Below are positions 1 through 13,059 of a stretch of DNA of 64,000 nucleotides, piece after piece; position 1 is the first letter of the stretch, and the number at the start of each line of letters is the position of its first letter. The position numbers and the translations under genes are program-made. The DNA comes from Cylicocyclus nassatus (lineage: Eukaryota; Nematoda; Chromadorea; Rhabditida; Strongylidae). The DNA lies in the NCBI GenBank assembly GCA_958299035.1, contig CATQJL010000223.1:80059322-80123321 (forward strand), read 5' to 3'. The notes under the pieces were generated by a model that was not told the origin of the DNA, ran no database searches, and saw nothing but the letters and a program-made list of their open reading frames with translations.

Positions 1-429
1 CAGATTGCGCTGCGACTGAAATCGCGTGAAGTATACCCGGCCTTGACGCCCAAATTCATGGACTTTGTTGTTCAAACCACTTTACTGCTACATTTACCAG
101 TACTCTAGTATTTGGTGATACGGATCCTATTCGGCCCGCTAAGGTGTGAAGAGAGGCAATAATTGCTTGTGGAAAATCATTTGGACCAAAATAGACCGTT
201 GTATGCAACAAGTCTGGTCTTGCAAATTGCAAAGAGTTTGGCGTTTTCGGTTGGTGCGGACGAAATCGATCCAATCCGAATCCAGGATGAGTATAGCCAC
301 CCTTTGATATGAAAATGATACCCCATGCCGATCTATGCAAAACAGTACCCAAAGTTTTCACGTCAGTGGATGGCCATACTTAACCTGCATCTTTATGAAA
401 ATACTGCCCAATGATAATGTCCAATGAGG

Positions 430-935
430 CGAGAGCAACTTCACTGACAAGGGAAGCATGTTTAGCGAAGTGGCCTTTTTAGATGGGATGTATGCCGTAT
501 TGAAGGGCATAAAATGCTGATTCTAATCTGCCTTCCTTCACTGAATAACGTTCATGGACGAGGAGGTTTTGAGCGCTATTGAGACAAAAAATTGATTGTG
601 CAAGTAGGACAAAAATAGCTGTAATAATTCTTCCAGCTGCTCAATGGTGCGGTGATAATCATCAGATCACTTCATTGAAAATACTCCAAAATAAAAAATA
701 TATCACACTTGGTTGCATTATTGAAGGCCGATAAGATTCTAGAAACTCATTTTTTCCAAAATGCATTTTGCTTTCTCGCTCCAAAGAACGCTCATAACTC
801 CTCGCCAATAAACGTTCTGCGCATAGGGAGTGCTGATCTGGAATCAGCGTTTTATGTCCTTCAATATGGTATACCTAACTTGAAAAGTCCACTTCGACTG
901 AACAAGCTTCCCTTGTGAGAGGATTCTGTATAATT
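430..935. repeat. Foldback element, family F, copy 1
   Basis: The stretch near 430-585 is an imperfect inverted copy of 790-930. Matching landmarks are CAAGGGAAGC, CGAAGTGG, the block around ATTGAAGG-CATAAAA-GCTGATT, and GAGGAG-TTATGAGCG. The same vocabulary (GAAGTTATGAGCGTT, AGCAGATTTGGAATCAGCG) recurs in the foldbacks at 59.5-60.0 and 60.6-61.1 kb, which makes it a dispersed family. No coding frame is supported. Terminal duplications were not resolved. Confidence 0.6.
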
Positions 936-1399
936 ACCTAAATCAGTGGAGCTTTTAGAGCAAGAGTTTTTCTTAAACGTCAGCTAGTTATTAACAGCCG
1001 TATCGCCCTTCAACTTGCTGTTCATCGTGTCATGCAGTAGATAAGGATTTGGTACATCCCCTTCTCGTTACGGTAGTCACATCTTGACCCTGAGTTTCCA
1101 CCTTCTGGCTGCTTTTCTATGGGTTCTTATTAAAAACTTACAAAAACTTACTGACCATACATTGACGGTGTCATTGCGTCACCACTGTTACCATCGTTAA
1201 CGTCGTTTATAGTAATTATTCAAAATTGTTACCGTTTCGCTTTGGATTTGGTTGGTTTTACACTCATTTTCCTCTCGTAAACCGCTCACGGGTGATCACC
1301 CTTTCCTTTACATCAAGAAGGCAAACGTTGTCACAAGATGGCGGTATCGCAAAGGAAAAATCACTGCAACTTATCATTCATCCATTTGAAAGCGGAAAA

Positions 1400-1800
1400 C
1401 CGAATAGCGGAAGAACGCTTGCTATAAACCACGGTGCAACATTGGTAACGAGGGTAAGGGAACCGTCATACTTCGCCGAGAAAAGCCCAAAAAAGCCCGA
1501 AAGAGCCGGAACATAGAAACGAATTTTTGGTAGAATTCTGACCTTATTTTGTTGTGCAGGCGACAGAAAGCAAAAAGACTCGGTTGCGAAATCAACGCAC
1601 ATGCCTTAGCATTGAAACAGAAGGGGCGTTTCGGTTCTTTCGGGCTTATTTGGGCCTGCTTGGGCTTTTTTTGCTTTTTGGGCCTTCTTCGACTTTTTTC
1701 GGCGACTGACGGGCCCCTAACAGTGGTAATATCGACAGCGGTAACAGCGGCAATGTATGGCCGAACCCTAACCACATTTTCATCATCGTAAACGAACACT
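1400..1800. repeat. Possible weak inverted repeat
   Basis: The block around 1440-1520 (TTCGCCGAGAAAAGCCC, then AAAGCCCGAAAGA) resembles the reverse complement of 1630-1730. Similarity is patchy and the ends are unclear. The overlapping open frames on both strands probably reflect this low-complexity GGGC/AAAA composition and not genes. Nothing else is recognised between 936 and 2018. Confidence 0.3.
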
Positions 1801-2018
1801 GAAAATGTGCATTTTCGAAGAGTTTGCCCTTTGCAGGCTTCTGCAAACTACATTTCTATATTCTATAGAAACAAAATCAATTTAGGAAAGCGGCTGCGCT
1901 TTCTTTTTTCTCTTTCCCTTGCGAGTCTTGCGAAATTGAGTGTTTTTCATTGGAATTCCTTCAGCCATTAGCTTTTGAATCGTGTATTTTGAGTGATTTG
2001 TGATGGCAATCATTCTAG

Positions 2019-5000
2019 GATGCGGATCAAAAGGCAGAAGAGAAAAAGCGAGCCGTGCTTTGGACAAATCGCGAACGAGTGTTGGTGCTTTGTTCTAGAG
2101 GTGCAGATGTTCGCACTAGACATTTGATGAATGATATAAAGGTTGGTTCTGAGAGGTTTCTTTTTGATAATCGCACGTGAGCAAGCAACATTCACGTTTT
2201 TAGGTATTAATGCCACATGCGAAAGGTGACTCAAAGCTGGACCGGCAAAAGTCATTGGTAGTGATAAATGAGATTGCTGAAATGAAAAACTGCACAAAGA
2301 TTCTATATTTTGAGAGCAAGAAGCAAAAGGTAAGTATTGCCGCTTTGATTTTTTGGTGATTTCTTTTTGATTTTCAATCTTCTATTTTCTTAGAAAATAC
2401 CATTTTTATTGAAGCCCTGTTCACCCCATTGTTTTGCAGGATACATACTTATGGATGAGTAATGTTGAAAATGGACCCTCTATCAAGTTTCTTGTGCACA
2501 ATATGCATACTATGATGGAGATGAAAATGTCCGGAAATTGTTTGAAAGTGAGTGATTTTTTCCTTTGTCTTTCGCATCATTTAGAATGATAGCCTTTAGG
2601 CATCGAGACCCATATTATCATTCGATAGTCGCTTTGACGAAGAACCTCATTTGATGCTTATAAAACAAGTGATTACTCAGGTTAGGCTTTTTCAATCTTA
2701 CATATCTCTCCCCAAATTTTTTTGCACTCAAATTGCCTTCGCTTCGTCTTTTGCGTCTTCTCTCTCTGCTCTTGTTGAAGAATTTTTCGTTTTTATCTAA
2801 CATCCAGTATATCTTTCGTTGCTTCATTTTCCCACATACGCACAAGAACGCATTTGCATCTGTCCGCTAGCTCACATTTATCACTTCCCTTCCTCTAGAT
2901 TCTTCCCTTAGCTTTCCTTGTATTCTTCTCTATCCACGCATGTTTACTGCCAATTTCCCTCATTTCGTATTCCGTCGACAGGACAGCAATTGTGCATTCA
3001 AACCTTATTCTGCTTGACTGCATGTAATCTTGGGATCAATTTCTCTTCCAAAAACTTTTTTTTTGTAGAAAAATGATGAACAATAGGAAAAATCGGAAAA
3101 TAGGCATAGGAAGATGCAAAAAATCTAACCATCCAGACAGTATTCAGATACAAACACAAACCAATTGAAGAGGTGATCGTTAGGCTTAGACGCGGAAACA
3201 TTGATATGCGTGCACTTCCATCGTTTTATGTCGGCTGCAAAAGTGAATGGTTTGTGTGTTAGTACCATTTGCAACAGTTGGTCATTTTGTGCTTATTGCG
3301 CCTGAAGCTGGGACATGTTTGAGTGGAGATGGGTCTAAACAAAGCCTATTAGGCTTAGGTCGACCTTGCATTAGTTCAACTTTTCTCGGTGTCGAAGCTG
3401 TTCAGAATCTCAGGAGATGTTATCCATTGGTATTTATACTGTCATGAGTTATGAGGTGTAAAGACAGATAAATTGTGCGTGCAACGAATTTTGCAAAAGC
3501 CTTGCTTCATGTTCTTATGCTATCCGTCCTTGGTCGGCTTTATGTTGTCCATTATCGTTCCGATAAGACACGTTTGGTCTGTAGAGAGGCAGCGAAGATA
3601 AATTGTATAGTCATTCATTTTCTGGCGGTGCTGTCTTTAGTCAGAGCCAGACAAAAGCTGTTCTGGCAGTTTTTTTTGCATATTTTCTGTGTCTTAATTC
3701 CTAAAAACACCATGAGCGGAGCTTCGATGGCTTGAACTATTGGTAGATCTGGCCAGCTATGCTAATTATAATTGTTGAGAAGTTTTTTTTGTGCACTTTC
3801 TGCATCGGTAAATCGACTGTGCTCCAACTGAGCCAGAAATTATGGTCATTTCACGCGTCATGTAATTCTTTTCCTCTATCACTTATAATCTTTGCAGTCT
3901 AATTTCTTCAAATAAATTGAACATATGCCTTCCTAAATTCTTCTCAAAGTCAACGTCGCGAGTCACCAGTTAGGCTTTTGTATTCCATTAATGCTTAAGC
4001 GCAAGCTGTAATGCTTTTGGCGCTTGCGAACCTGCTGGACTTGCACTCTAGCTTTTTCGTATCTTTTTTCTGGGGCGTTGTAAATCCTATTGACGTCAAT
4101 GGACCTTGCAGCCTAGTGGGTTTTTCGTACATCGTTAGCATTCGGCTAAAGTTTGCTGTCTTTGCTGCAAACCAAACTTTGTGCCCACCCACGTCCGTAA
4201 TAGCGCCTTGACGGCAAAACAGCGCCGCCGCCGCTTTGTAATGGCGAATTCATGTCCGCTTCCTCGCGCACGCTGAATAATCGAGTGCATTCAGCTTTCT
4301 TTTGCACTGAAATGCAGGAAATTTGCTTCGCGGCTAAACTATTCTCTTCTTTAGTCACCAATCCTTTTCTGTTTGATATTATTTGCAATCATTAGGTTTG
4401 AAACGAAGATTTGCAACTAATTCATGACTTTCTCTTTTTCCAATGTGGCGCTCAAGTTCTGGGATGATGTAGAGCGTGGTGTAAGCTACAATTTGCCCAA
4501 GCTGTTAGGTTTTTTTTGAAAAATAGAAAAATTTAGCTATTTTCCGGAAGCGGGTTTTTTGTGGGCCACTGGTCACATACCCGGTTTAGTTCAGCCTAAA
4601 ACCAGTTATTTGGAGATATAAGTAACATTTAATTTGTTTTGAAGCTGATAATCTGCACAAATTTGTATTCCAAAATATTTTGGTGTATTTGTACAAACTG
4701 CTCAATTCTTGATTAACACAATGCAAGAGTCCAAGCGTTTTAAGGAAGTCGGGAAATGAGTAGGTAAAAATTGAAAGTTACGCACTTTGCTCCCTGAATA
4801 GTTCAACATGTCGAAAGTATTTGAATCGCAGAGGTTTCTTTAGCAACTTAAATGTGCAACTTCGATTCAAGTTGTTAGATCCAGGCTGAACAGCTTTATT
4901 TTTGAATCTGACCCTCTAATTTCGAAAAACTTGCAAAAGCCTAAGTTCTTCCTATGTTCTTATCACAAACCAGACAGTTTGGGCATGTAAAGTTCAGACC

Positions 5001-7018
5001 ACAGTCTTCACAGCGCAAGAATTTGAGCGCACCACATCAAGCAGAAAAAAGCTATAAAATTGGCTGCAAATTTTTAACCTGATGTCTTCTGCACGAAGAA
5101 ATTTCTCTCACATTTCTTGCTCCTCCGCAGAGTTATGTTTGCTGAACATTATCTAACGAAGAATTTCTTATTTGTTTGCTTTGTGCAAGGTCAGGGTCAA
5201 CGCGCACGACTGGCAACTACTTGGACGCATTCATGTGTGTTCAATGAGTGTTCACCACGATGTCCTACATCTCTTCTCACCAATGTAGATTCCCTTTTCA
5301 ATTTATTTCATGAAGACTGCGTCCTTCCGTTTGTTTCGATTACTTGCTTCTTACTTCGTTAACGAATCCTGCACTTTTGTTATTCACGAATTCGTCAGAC
5401 GCTCAAGTATTGACGAATTCATAGAAGGAAGTTTGGTCTACTAGAGTCTTTTCTTCTGTTTCACCTCTAACCTGATTCTACTTGTCTCGTCTACAACTTT
5501 GAGAGAAATAGGTTTGAAATAGAGTTTCGGACGCAACTCGTTGATTTCTCAGTCTTTATCATGAATTGTTACTAGTTGATTTACACCTTGATTTCAAAAA
5601 AAAAAGCATGAAAAGTGTGAAATATGTTGGAGCTTCATACTCTCTTAGACATGTCATCGGCTGTGTTATGGTTATTTCCGGATGAGAACATCTTCAGAAC
5701 TTGGAAAGGTTTCATGGATTATCGGAAAATATTTGGAAATTCCGAAGTTTTTTTTTGCTATCCTCAGCGTCCGTATGACTTTTTTAAGCTAATTATAAGC
5801 TCTTCACAGGTTCTCCTTGATCTTTTTTTGAATTTTTGGGTTATTTTTTTGGATGAGAGAGGGACAATCCACCTAATTTGTGTTCCGTGCACCATATTTC
5901 GGAAACAGATCGATTTAAACCTTGAAATTCTTTCCTACTTCTAGTCTTCGTCTCTCTCAACTCACTTCATGTATTTGCAGCCTCCATTTCATAGTTTTAT
6001 TGAGGAGGAACAGGTTTCGTACTCTTTGTACAAAAACTTCCTTACAGACCTTCAGCACACCAAATCATCATCCACGTAGTCAGCCGTTCTTCGACCATGT
6101 GTTCTCATTTTCCGTCACCCCAGATCTCAAGATATGGTTTAGAAATTTCCAAATTGTCGATGAGTCATTGCAGTTGCAAGAAATTGGTGAGTTTCTGGGG
6201 TTGCAAAACTTTGGCTAAAACATTTACTGTTTTTTAGGACCCAGATTTGTCCTGGAAACAATAAGGATATTTTCTGGATCGTTTGATGGCGCCGTCTTAT
6301 ATGATAATCCTGATTATGAGAGCCCCAATGCTAAGAGGAGGGCAATAAAGCTTGCAAGCAAAGGAAAATATATAGAGAAAGAGCTGCATAAAAAGGTAGA
6401 ATTTGGTATTTGGTATCTCTACTTTTTTTGATTTTTTTTTGTTGTAAAACTAATGTTTATAGGCGAATTTGGTGAAAGCACAGCAGATCAAGGAAGTTAT
6501 AGCCGAAAAGATGGAGGATCCGGTTGGAGAGGTATGCTGTCTTTTTCATCCAATAAAAGTAAAAAACGAAATTACAGACCTTATAGATAACACATTACTT
6601 TTGCTGTCAGCATGGCGTTTCCGAAGTTTAGGGGGAGGGGGAGTGGGGCAGAATCCGAAGAGGATGACTAATTCCTCCAAAATCGGAGTGCTTTTAAATT
6701 TTTTGTACCCTTCAACTTTAAAAAAAATTCATAAAACTGAAAAATCATTTGAATTGTCAAGCAAAAACAAGTCATCACGCTTTGTAACTCGTGTAAAATA
6801 TCCTTCAATAATTTTACGGGCCCTTTTTAATCTTTCGTTCCGCCAGGCGTGTTAATCATCTACATGATTCCGATAATCCGAAACAATTTCAGATCTTCGA
6901 TGTAAAAGAAGAGCCCGAAACAGAAGAGGCACAGAAAATTCTAGCAAAGATAGATAAAAAGAAAAAGAAGAAGAAAACTTTCAAAAAACCAAAGTACACA
7001 GGACCGGAAGCTGTCTGA
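2019..7018 (+). CDS. BRIX1: Ribosome biogenesis protein BRX1 homologue (Brix domain), first exon missing
   Basis: This is a nucleolar factor for large (60S) ribosomal subunit assembly and rRNA processing. Eight exons join in frame with GT/AG junctions: 2019-2141, 2204-2329, 2440-2547, 2600-2680, 6048-6186, 6238-6395, 6463-6531 and 6893-7018 (TGA). Recognisable Brix blocks are RTRHLMNDIK, LMPHAKGDSK, INEIAEMKNC, MKMSGNCLK, HHPRSQPFFDHVF, IWFRNFQIVDES, EIGPRFVLETIRIF and LYDNPDY, in the family's order. The C-terminus is Lys-rich, as in other BRX1 proteins. The reading frame is closed by a TAG at the 2019 acceptor, so an upstream exon with the ATG must exist; I could not identify it. The 3.37-kb fourth intron is unusually long. 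A polyadenylation-type AATAAA lies at about 7144, and a BTB gene starts 235 bp downstream. Family assignment is confident; the N-terminus is unknown. Confidence 0.9.
2681..6047 (+). other. Large intron 4 of the BRIX1 gene, no gene recognised
   Basis: The interval is bounded by a GTTAGG donor and a CTTACAG acceptor that preserve the Brix reading frame. Several 60-106-codon open frames occur on both strands, but none shows a recognisable domain, start context or splice partners. I see no clear terminal inverted repeats. The other introns of this gene are roughly 50-360 bp, so insertion of old mobile DNA is likely but not demonstrated. Confidence 0.5.
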
Positions 7019-7253
7019 ACCTGTTGAAAGCACCGGTCTATTGTTACGGTCTTTTTTCAGTCGAGTCTTTGTTATTGTTGCTGCCAACTGCATTGTTATT
7101 GTTACTTGTTGTTGTATATCTGTGAGACTTTGTTTACATATAAAATAAATGTTTATATAAAGGCTATTCATGGTAATTGGAGTTTTACGCAGCATATCGA
7201 TCTCAATTTTCACACTGATATTTATTGCAGAATAAAGTAAATATCGCTTCAGA
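7019..7253 (+). promoter_or_regulatory. Short intercistronic region, possible trans-splice site
   Basis: Only 235 bp separate the BRIX1 stop from the BTB start. The interval holds an AATAAA-type signal near 7144, then a T-rich stretch with TTATTGCAG (7222-7230) and CGCTTCAG (7245-7252) just before the ATG. This arrangement is typical of nematode operons, in which the downstream message is trans-spliced. Operon status is inferred. Confidence 0.45.
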
Positions 7254-9224
7254 ATGTCAAAGAATGATCCACTATTGTTTCGAGAAGCTGTGGAATGGCA
7301 GCAAGAAGCCACAAATTGTCATGAGGTGGTGAGTACTTGCACACAAGTCTTTTTTCTAATTCCGTTATTGAATAAATTCGGCAAAAACTGGTCTCCGCAG
7401 AACCAAATATTCTTGTCTTTGAGGCTTGAGGCACAGCTTTTTATATCAAAGTGATTAGTCATGCCCATTATGCTAAGTTTTTTCTGTGATTGAAATTAGT
7501 TGAGTCATGTGAGCACACTAATGTGCGAGAACTGGTCCCCATTGACTTTCTCTAATTTCTATGAGGTCTGACCGTTCAATTGAAGCTGTAAATATATCTT
7601 GTTTGATTTGCTTGTTTTCTCTAATCGCACTATTTAGGGGATTCAAAATAACATCTTTCCAGCCAGATACTGCTGCCGATCGATATGTTAGGATAAATGT
7701 TGGTGGAGCATTGTTCCAAACGACTATTGCCACTTTGACGAAACATGATACCATGTTACGAGCGATGTTTAGTGGACGAATGCAAGTAAGCTGAAAGCAT
7801 CTAATTGACTCTCGAAGAATTTCAATCAAATTTTCCTTAACAGGTGGTCACTGATTCGAATGGTTGGGTCCTCATAGATAGAAGTGGGAGACATTTTGGT
7901 GTAATTTTGGACTTTCTTCGTGATGGGTTCGTCCCGCTTCCTGATTGCCGTGTTGAAGTTGAGCAGATTCTTGCTGAGGCGAGATACTATCTTGTGCAGG
8001 TGAGTTTGGTTCAAAGAGAGACACTGTTCGATGTGCGAGAACTGGTCTTCTGTCATTTTCTTTTGATTATAAGTTCTCTTATGTTGGCAGCCCTACGACA
8101 TCTTCGGTTAGATTTTTCTCATCCATGTGAATTGTGAACTCACAATTTCAAAACACCTCACTTAGGACCTGGCGGCCGAGTGTCAGTCGTGGTTGGAAGC
8201 TTTGCGAGCGCGTCGGGACATTCGCGAACCCACAGCGACATGCAGTATCCCTGTAGTTCATACCAAAGCTGAAGCGGATCGTCTTGTATTGAATTCTGTA
8301 AAGGTAATTTGGATCTTTTTTATCGTGTGTTGATGCACTGGAAAATATTTTCAGCCTGCGATAAAATTGCTTATCAACCGTCATAATAACAAATACTCGT
8401 ATACCAGTCAGTCTGATGACAATATAATGAAAAATTTGGAACTGTTCGATCGACTTGCGGTGAAGTTTCACGACAGAATCTTGTTTGTCAAAGGTATACA
8501 TCTTCTCTCCTAGAAATTTTTGCAATGAGGGGAGGAGTACGGTTTATATGCTATCGTCTCCTTTAGGGCTGGCAAGCGATAATTTTTGCACTTTACTATA
8601 TGTATCAAAGAAGAGAGTCTTTCCGCAAGAGACTTCGCAATAACAATTTCTCACCTTGCAAATGCGTCGAAATTGTCAAGTTTTTGTTTAGAGAGGATGT
8701 TTATGCGCTATCTTGCTTCCTTTAAGGTTCTATTTTTCACCGGTGTTTGTACCCATGTGAATTGTATTCAAAATTTTGTTTTCTAGATGTTGGGTCGGAA
8801 TCATCGGAAGTTTGCCAGTGGAAATTTTTCGGGAAAGGAGCCAAAAGGGCCGAAGTATGCTGCACATCGATTGTCTATGCTACGGACAAGAAACAAACCA
8901 AGGTAAGAAATATTGCTGATTTTGGACTGCCACAGTTCTCACGGCCTCAAGGGTCACTTGCTGACCAATTCCTGAGAAGTTTCGCTTTAGAGCGTGTTAT
9001 CTTCTCTATATCTCTAGTAAATCACTTCAGGTGGAATTTCCTGACTCCAAGATATACGACGAAGCCATGTCGATTCTACGCTACGAAGAAAGAGGCTTGT
9101 GCAGTAGGTGAGGTGATTCTACTCAATGTCTCTCTTTGCCCACTAAATTCAAATTGTAAGGTGTGGTGGAGAAGCTTGCAGCCCAAAGGACACTGGCACC
9201 CCTCCAGAAGGTATCAGTGATTGA
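7254..9224 (+). CDS. BACURD-type BTB/POZ protein (KCTD10/KCTD13/TNFAIP1 family)
   Basis: This is the predicted substrate adaptor for a Cullin-3 ubiquitin ligase; in animals BACURD proteins target RhoA and affect the cytoskeleton (family knowledge). Eight exons read through completely: 7254-7328, 7663-7785, 7844-7999, 8166-8303, 8355-8493, 8787-8902, 9031-9107 and 9161-9224, giving 295 aa. After a 25-aa leader the T1-like BTB domain covers about residues 30-118 ([56 protein letters not shown]). The BACURD-specific C-terminal region contains [31 protein letters not shown] and [18 protein letters not shown]. The length fits the family (about 310-330 aa in mammals); the tail past RYEE is short and divergent. 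The start was chosen because the first in-frame ATG follows acceptor-like TTGCAG and CTTCAG sites that could take a spliced leader. No disruption was seen. Confidence 0.93.
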
Positions 9225-10133
9225 CTGTTGTTAATGCCCTGTTTGGAAATGCTAGACCAAATGTTCCACCCTAGCTGTTGCTTTGAAATTTTGTGATTCT
9301 ATTTTACTAACATGTTCATCTCCTGTCTGATGAAGGAAATTTCTCGTCAAAATCATTGTTAGATCTCTAGAGATTAGTCCAAGTAGTCATCAAAAATTTT
9401 TCTGTGACTGTTGACGCCGAGCGTATAAATATATCTAGTCGATTCATAACTCGTTGCCTGTAGTTTGATTGTTTTAGATATTTGCAATAAAGTTTATTGG
9501 TAGCATACGAATTTGCAGTGATGCTTGATGTATCCTCAAGTCATCTGTGTGAGATTGCACAATATGCGCGGTAACCGACGACACTTTCCTTAGTAACTCC
9601 TCACGGTAATTTTTTCTAGCGTAACAGATGTAGAAATTAAGTGACTAATACATAACATGACACTGCAATGAAATCAGAAAAAGGAAACAAGGAAACAAGG
9701 GAAATTATTGAAAATGAGCAGGTTTTAATTTGCAAGTCGTCAAGTAGCGCGTTTGGTGTGCAATACGCATAGTAAATTACGAAAGATTCAACGATAGGAA
9801 GAGTGACTTGTAGAAACTGGTCCCGAGCTGGAGCTCCACGCAATTTGGGTCGATCATTTATGGAGTCCATTACCGAGTAAACACACTCGAGTATCTAAGT
9901 CGGCCCTCTCGAGCCATTCCAAAAATTAGTGTATTGACGTTTCAAACAAAAGTACCTAGTTTCGTGTTCGGGCGCTCAACTATCAGGAACATCTACCTAC
10001 CTGTAGGGTGCCCATTTGTCACCTGGATGCACTCCGAGCATGCCACCAAAGGTGACGTCGTAGTTTTGACAGGTTAGCTCTGACCTCGTGTACTGCGAAA
10101 TTCATGCTAGTGGTATTGATTTTCTGATTCGGA

Positions 10134-10280
10134 AGCTTTGACATGATAAGACAGGATATTTGACATGACTAAACGGGGGATAATGCCATGGTTAAACAGG
10201 ATAAGCTGACATGGCAAAACAGGATAAGCTTTGACATGATAAGACAGGATATTTGACATGGCTATACAGGATAATGTCAG
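10134..10280. repeat. Minisatellite of GACATG-AACAGGATAAGCTTT units
   Basis: About six degenerate units of roughly 20-30 bp follow one another, each holding TTGACATG or CTGACATG and then a variant of ACAGGATA. Two longer blocks (GCTTTGACATGATAAGACAG and onward) are nearly identical. The open frame on the minus strand is just the translated repeat. The surrounding 9225-12519 has no gene that I recognise. Confidence 0.75.
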
Positions 10281-12519
10281 TGGGAGTGCACAGATGGGAT
10301 AGCGACTAATCTCTGCTTTTTTCATATCAAAATCTAAAGTTCCAATTCTGCTTCATGGTCCAGTGGTTGCGCAGAATTTTTATTATGGTCATCTGGGTAA
10401 ACAATTTGGTTACACACGAAACGTGTAATAATAGATTTTGGTAGAAGTTTTGTGAGTTTCTATCAAATATTGAAGCTCATAGTTATAAATCTGATGACTG
10501 TTCAAATACTGTCTATTTAGAAAATGCAAAAATTTCCAGTTCCATTATCTTGGACTTCCTCAAAATTAATATGGCTGTTATTCTGCAAAAAGTTCAAATT
10601 TGTTTGAGGGAAATTGAAAAATTCACATGATAGAGCTACGGAAATCCGCGCTGCGACCACAACAGCGGTGCGGTCGTGAAGTGCGCGACTTGATCAGTAT
10701 ATACACAAAAAAATTTTACTGCCTGGATCAGTGCTTGCCATTTAGTAACGCAGAATACTTACCATTAAACTCAAGACTGCAGTCATCGTAGTTTTAAGGC
10801 AACGTAACAATCTCCACATATAAACTGAGTAAGATTATAGCGTTACATCGTAAATCTTGAGGTAATAATAAAGTTGAAGTGATGTTTAATAGTGCATTTA
10901 GTGCCTCACTTGCGGCACATCGATCAAATAAAAAATATGTCAAAGTGGGGGTCAAAAATCTGAGCGGATCTACGTTTACGTAAGATACAAGCTTTAATTA
11001 TCGAGCCTGCCTCTGTTGGGTTTTCTTGAGAAAAGAAAAATATCTCGTCTTGTGCTAGTAAGTCACTCAAGTTGCCTATTTTCGAAAAAAATACCGCTTT
11101 CAAAGATTTTACGATTAAAGTAGGTTTGAATAAGTTAGTTAGTTGAATAAGGAATATGTTTATGCCAATTTATGCCAATTATATACTAAGATTCAGACCA
11201 AAACAAACTCAGAAATTTGGTTCTGAGCTTATTTTGGTAGTTTCAATTTAGTAAAATGTTTAGAAGCGTGTTCCAAGATTGGGCACGCTGTTTGCTCATT
11301 CATAACTCCCTTACTTAAATGTCCTTTGCGATCTCTAGGTATCACTCTGTAGAGTTTGCATCAAGTTAGGTTTACAGTTTCGAACAAGTTACCGATATCT
11401 CATTGCTGTAGGGTTACGGTAACGGCGGGGTTACGGCCCTTTGATGGATCCCCCTCCCCTCCCCCCCCCCCAAAAAAAAATCGGTCTCACACATGATGAT
11501 TTCATTAGATAGTAACTTTCTGCAGTTTTCTGTGCTTTTTTTTGTTGATGTAATCACATTTTGACAAACATTGGTTTTGTTAATGTTGCAATTTAGAGAA
11601 AGCTAATAATGATTATGGATTCCGCATAAAAATCTAAATCCAAAAGTTGATGAATGAACTACGCACAACTATCAGAAAATTACGTATGACATTTTCACTT
11701 TAGAAATTATTGATGAAATTATCGGAAGACATAGTTTCGGAATAACAAACCAATCACAGAAAATTTAGCAATATTCCTCTCTTATAGGTAATGGTTTGCT
11801 GTTTCAAAGTTACAAAAACAGCTGTCAAGTTCAGGTTTATATTGGTACTCCACACAGTAGCATCAAATCTTTGGCTATTGAGCTGAGAATAGCTTTTACA
11901 CCTGTAAAGTGTCATGCCATAAATACAGTACCAACACTGCCGCCTTGAAATCCTACGTTATAAACGCGCTGTCGCGCCGGAAGTGCCGCATCGCGATAGT
12001 TCGCCTGTACTTCAACCAATCGCATTCTAGTTTGAATATTTTTGTGGTCTTAGGCTTGTCTTTCAGAGTTTCTAAGATTTATTCTTTGAAGTGACCAAAT
12101 TTCACATTCAGCTTATTTTAACCTCGTAGACCATAAATTGTTGAACAGTTCAATCACCATTCGATGCAAATTTTTCTCCTCTTTCCAATACTTGTCCCTT
12201 TTGCCGAGGCAGGCAAAATCTGTGGGGAAAATCGCAGTATTTTTCAAAATCAGGGGTGCGCACTGACATAACCTATGTTTCAAAATCTTCACAATTTAAA
12301 GCGAAAATCGCTCATTTATTTTATAGGTAGCGGTAGTAATAATCGTGCGTTGAAACCTCAGTTTTCTGTAGGTTCTGCAGTGTTTGGTACAATGAAAGGT
12401 TATGCGATTTTTCCAAAACACAAGACTTTCAGAAAATTACTTAGCAAAACCCTGAAAAAGCAGCTAAGAAAAGAAAAAATTGCTTCTGTTGGCAAAAGGT
12501 TTGCCCTATCTGCTAGTTA

Positions 12520-12757
12520 TTAGGGCTCCTCCGAAAGTCTCATAAAAATTTTTGAAAATTAGCGAAATTCGGACATTGTAAAAACGAGTGGTTGTAATTT
12601 CCGGCAAATACGTCATTTTCTCAACGAAACATAACGGGAGTTTCTAGAAAAAGGAAGAAATTCTGCATCGGATACATTTTGGAGCGTTTGTTTATCTTCA
12701 TTCTAGCGTGTTTGCCGATATATTGAAAAAAGTGACAAAACTTTCGGACCCACCTAA
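12520..12757. mobile_element. Mariner-like MITE (238 bp), TA target duplication
   Basis: The left end TTAGGGCTCCTCCGAAAGT and the right end (reverse complement TTAGGTGGGTCCGAAAGTTT) are imperfect terminal inverted repeats flanked by TA. They resemble the ends of the mariner-like elements at 14.5 and 24.7 kb (TTAGGTTGTCCCGAAAGTTT). There is no transposase frame. Confidence 0.65.
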
Positions 12758-13059
12758 TATACTGTAGCAGATATAATACATCTGATAGAGTACACTTTGG
12801 AAAACAATTTCCGTTGTTTCATTATACACACTACAAACAAAAAGTTGGTGTTTCTCAGAAAACAACTTTAGCCCACTATCAGCTCATCTTATATTTTCAA
12901 ATATCACGAGTGCCACCGAAGGATTCCTTAGATACATAGGATTAGTATAAAGGATAAAGGATTCGGTGTCTTCAGTACCCCCTGCGGGTACTCGCCGAAC
13001 GCGCACTATTTCATAATCGAAGAGGCATCTGTATTCTGCGAGCCTATTACGGTGGAGTA

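Noticed and set aside
56..361. 101-codon open frame on the minus strand at the window edge
   Set aside because: It has no recognisable domain, signal or splice context; probably fortuitous or a transposon fragment.
1882..2067. Minus-strand frame ending in a Lys/Arg-rich tail, resembling a ribosomal protein C-terminus
   Set aside because: Its first third is the antisense of a confident Brix exon, and no upstream exon was found.
11458..11480. Poly-C/poly-A runs (also near 15804 and 16609)
   Set aside because: They are simple homopolymers with no attached structure; length may be sequencing-dependent.
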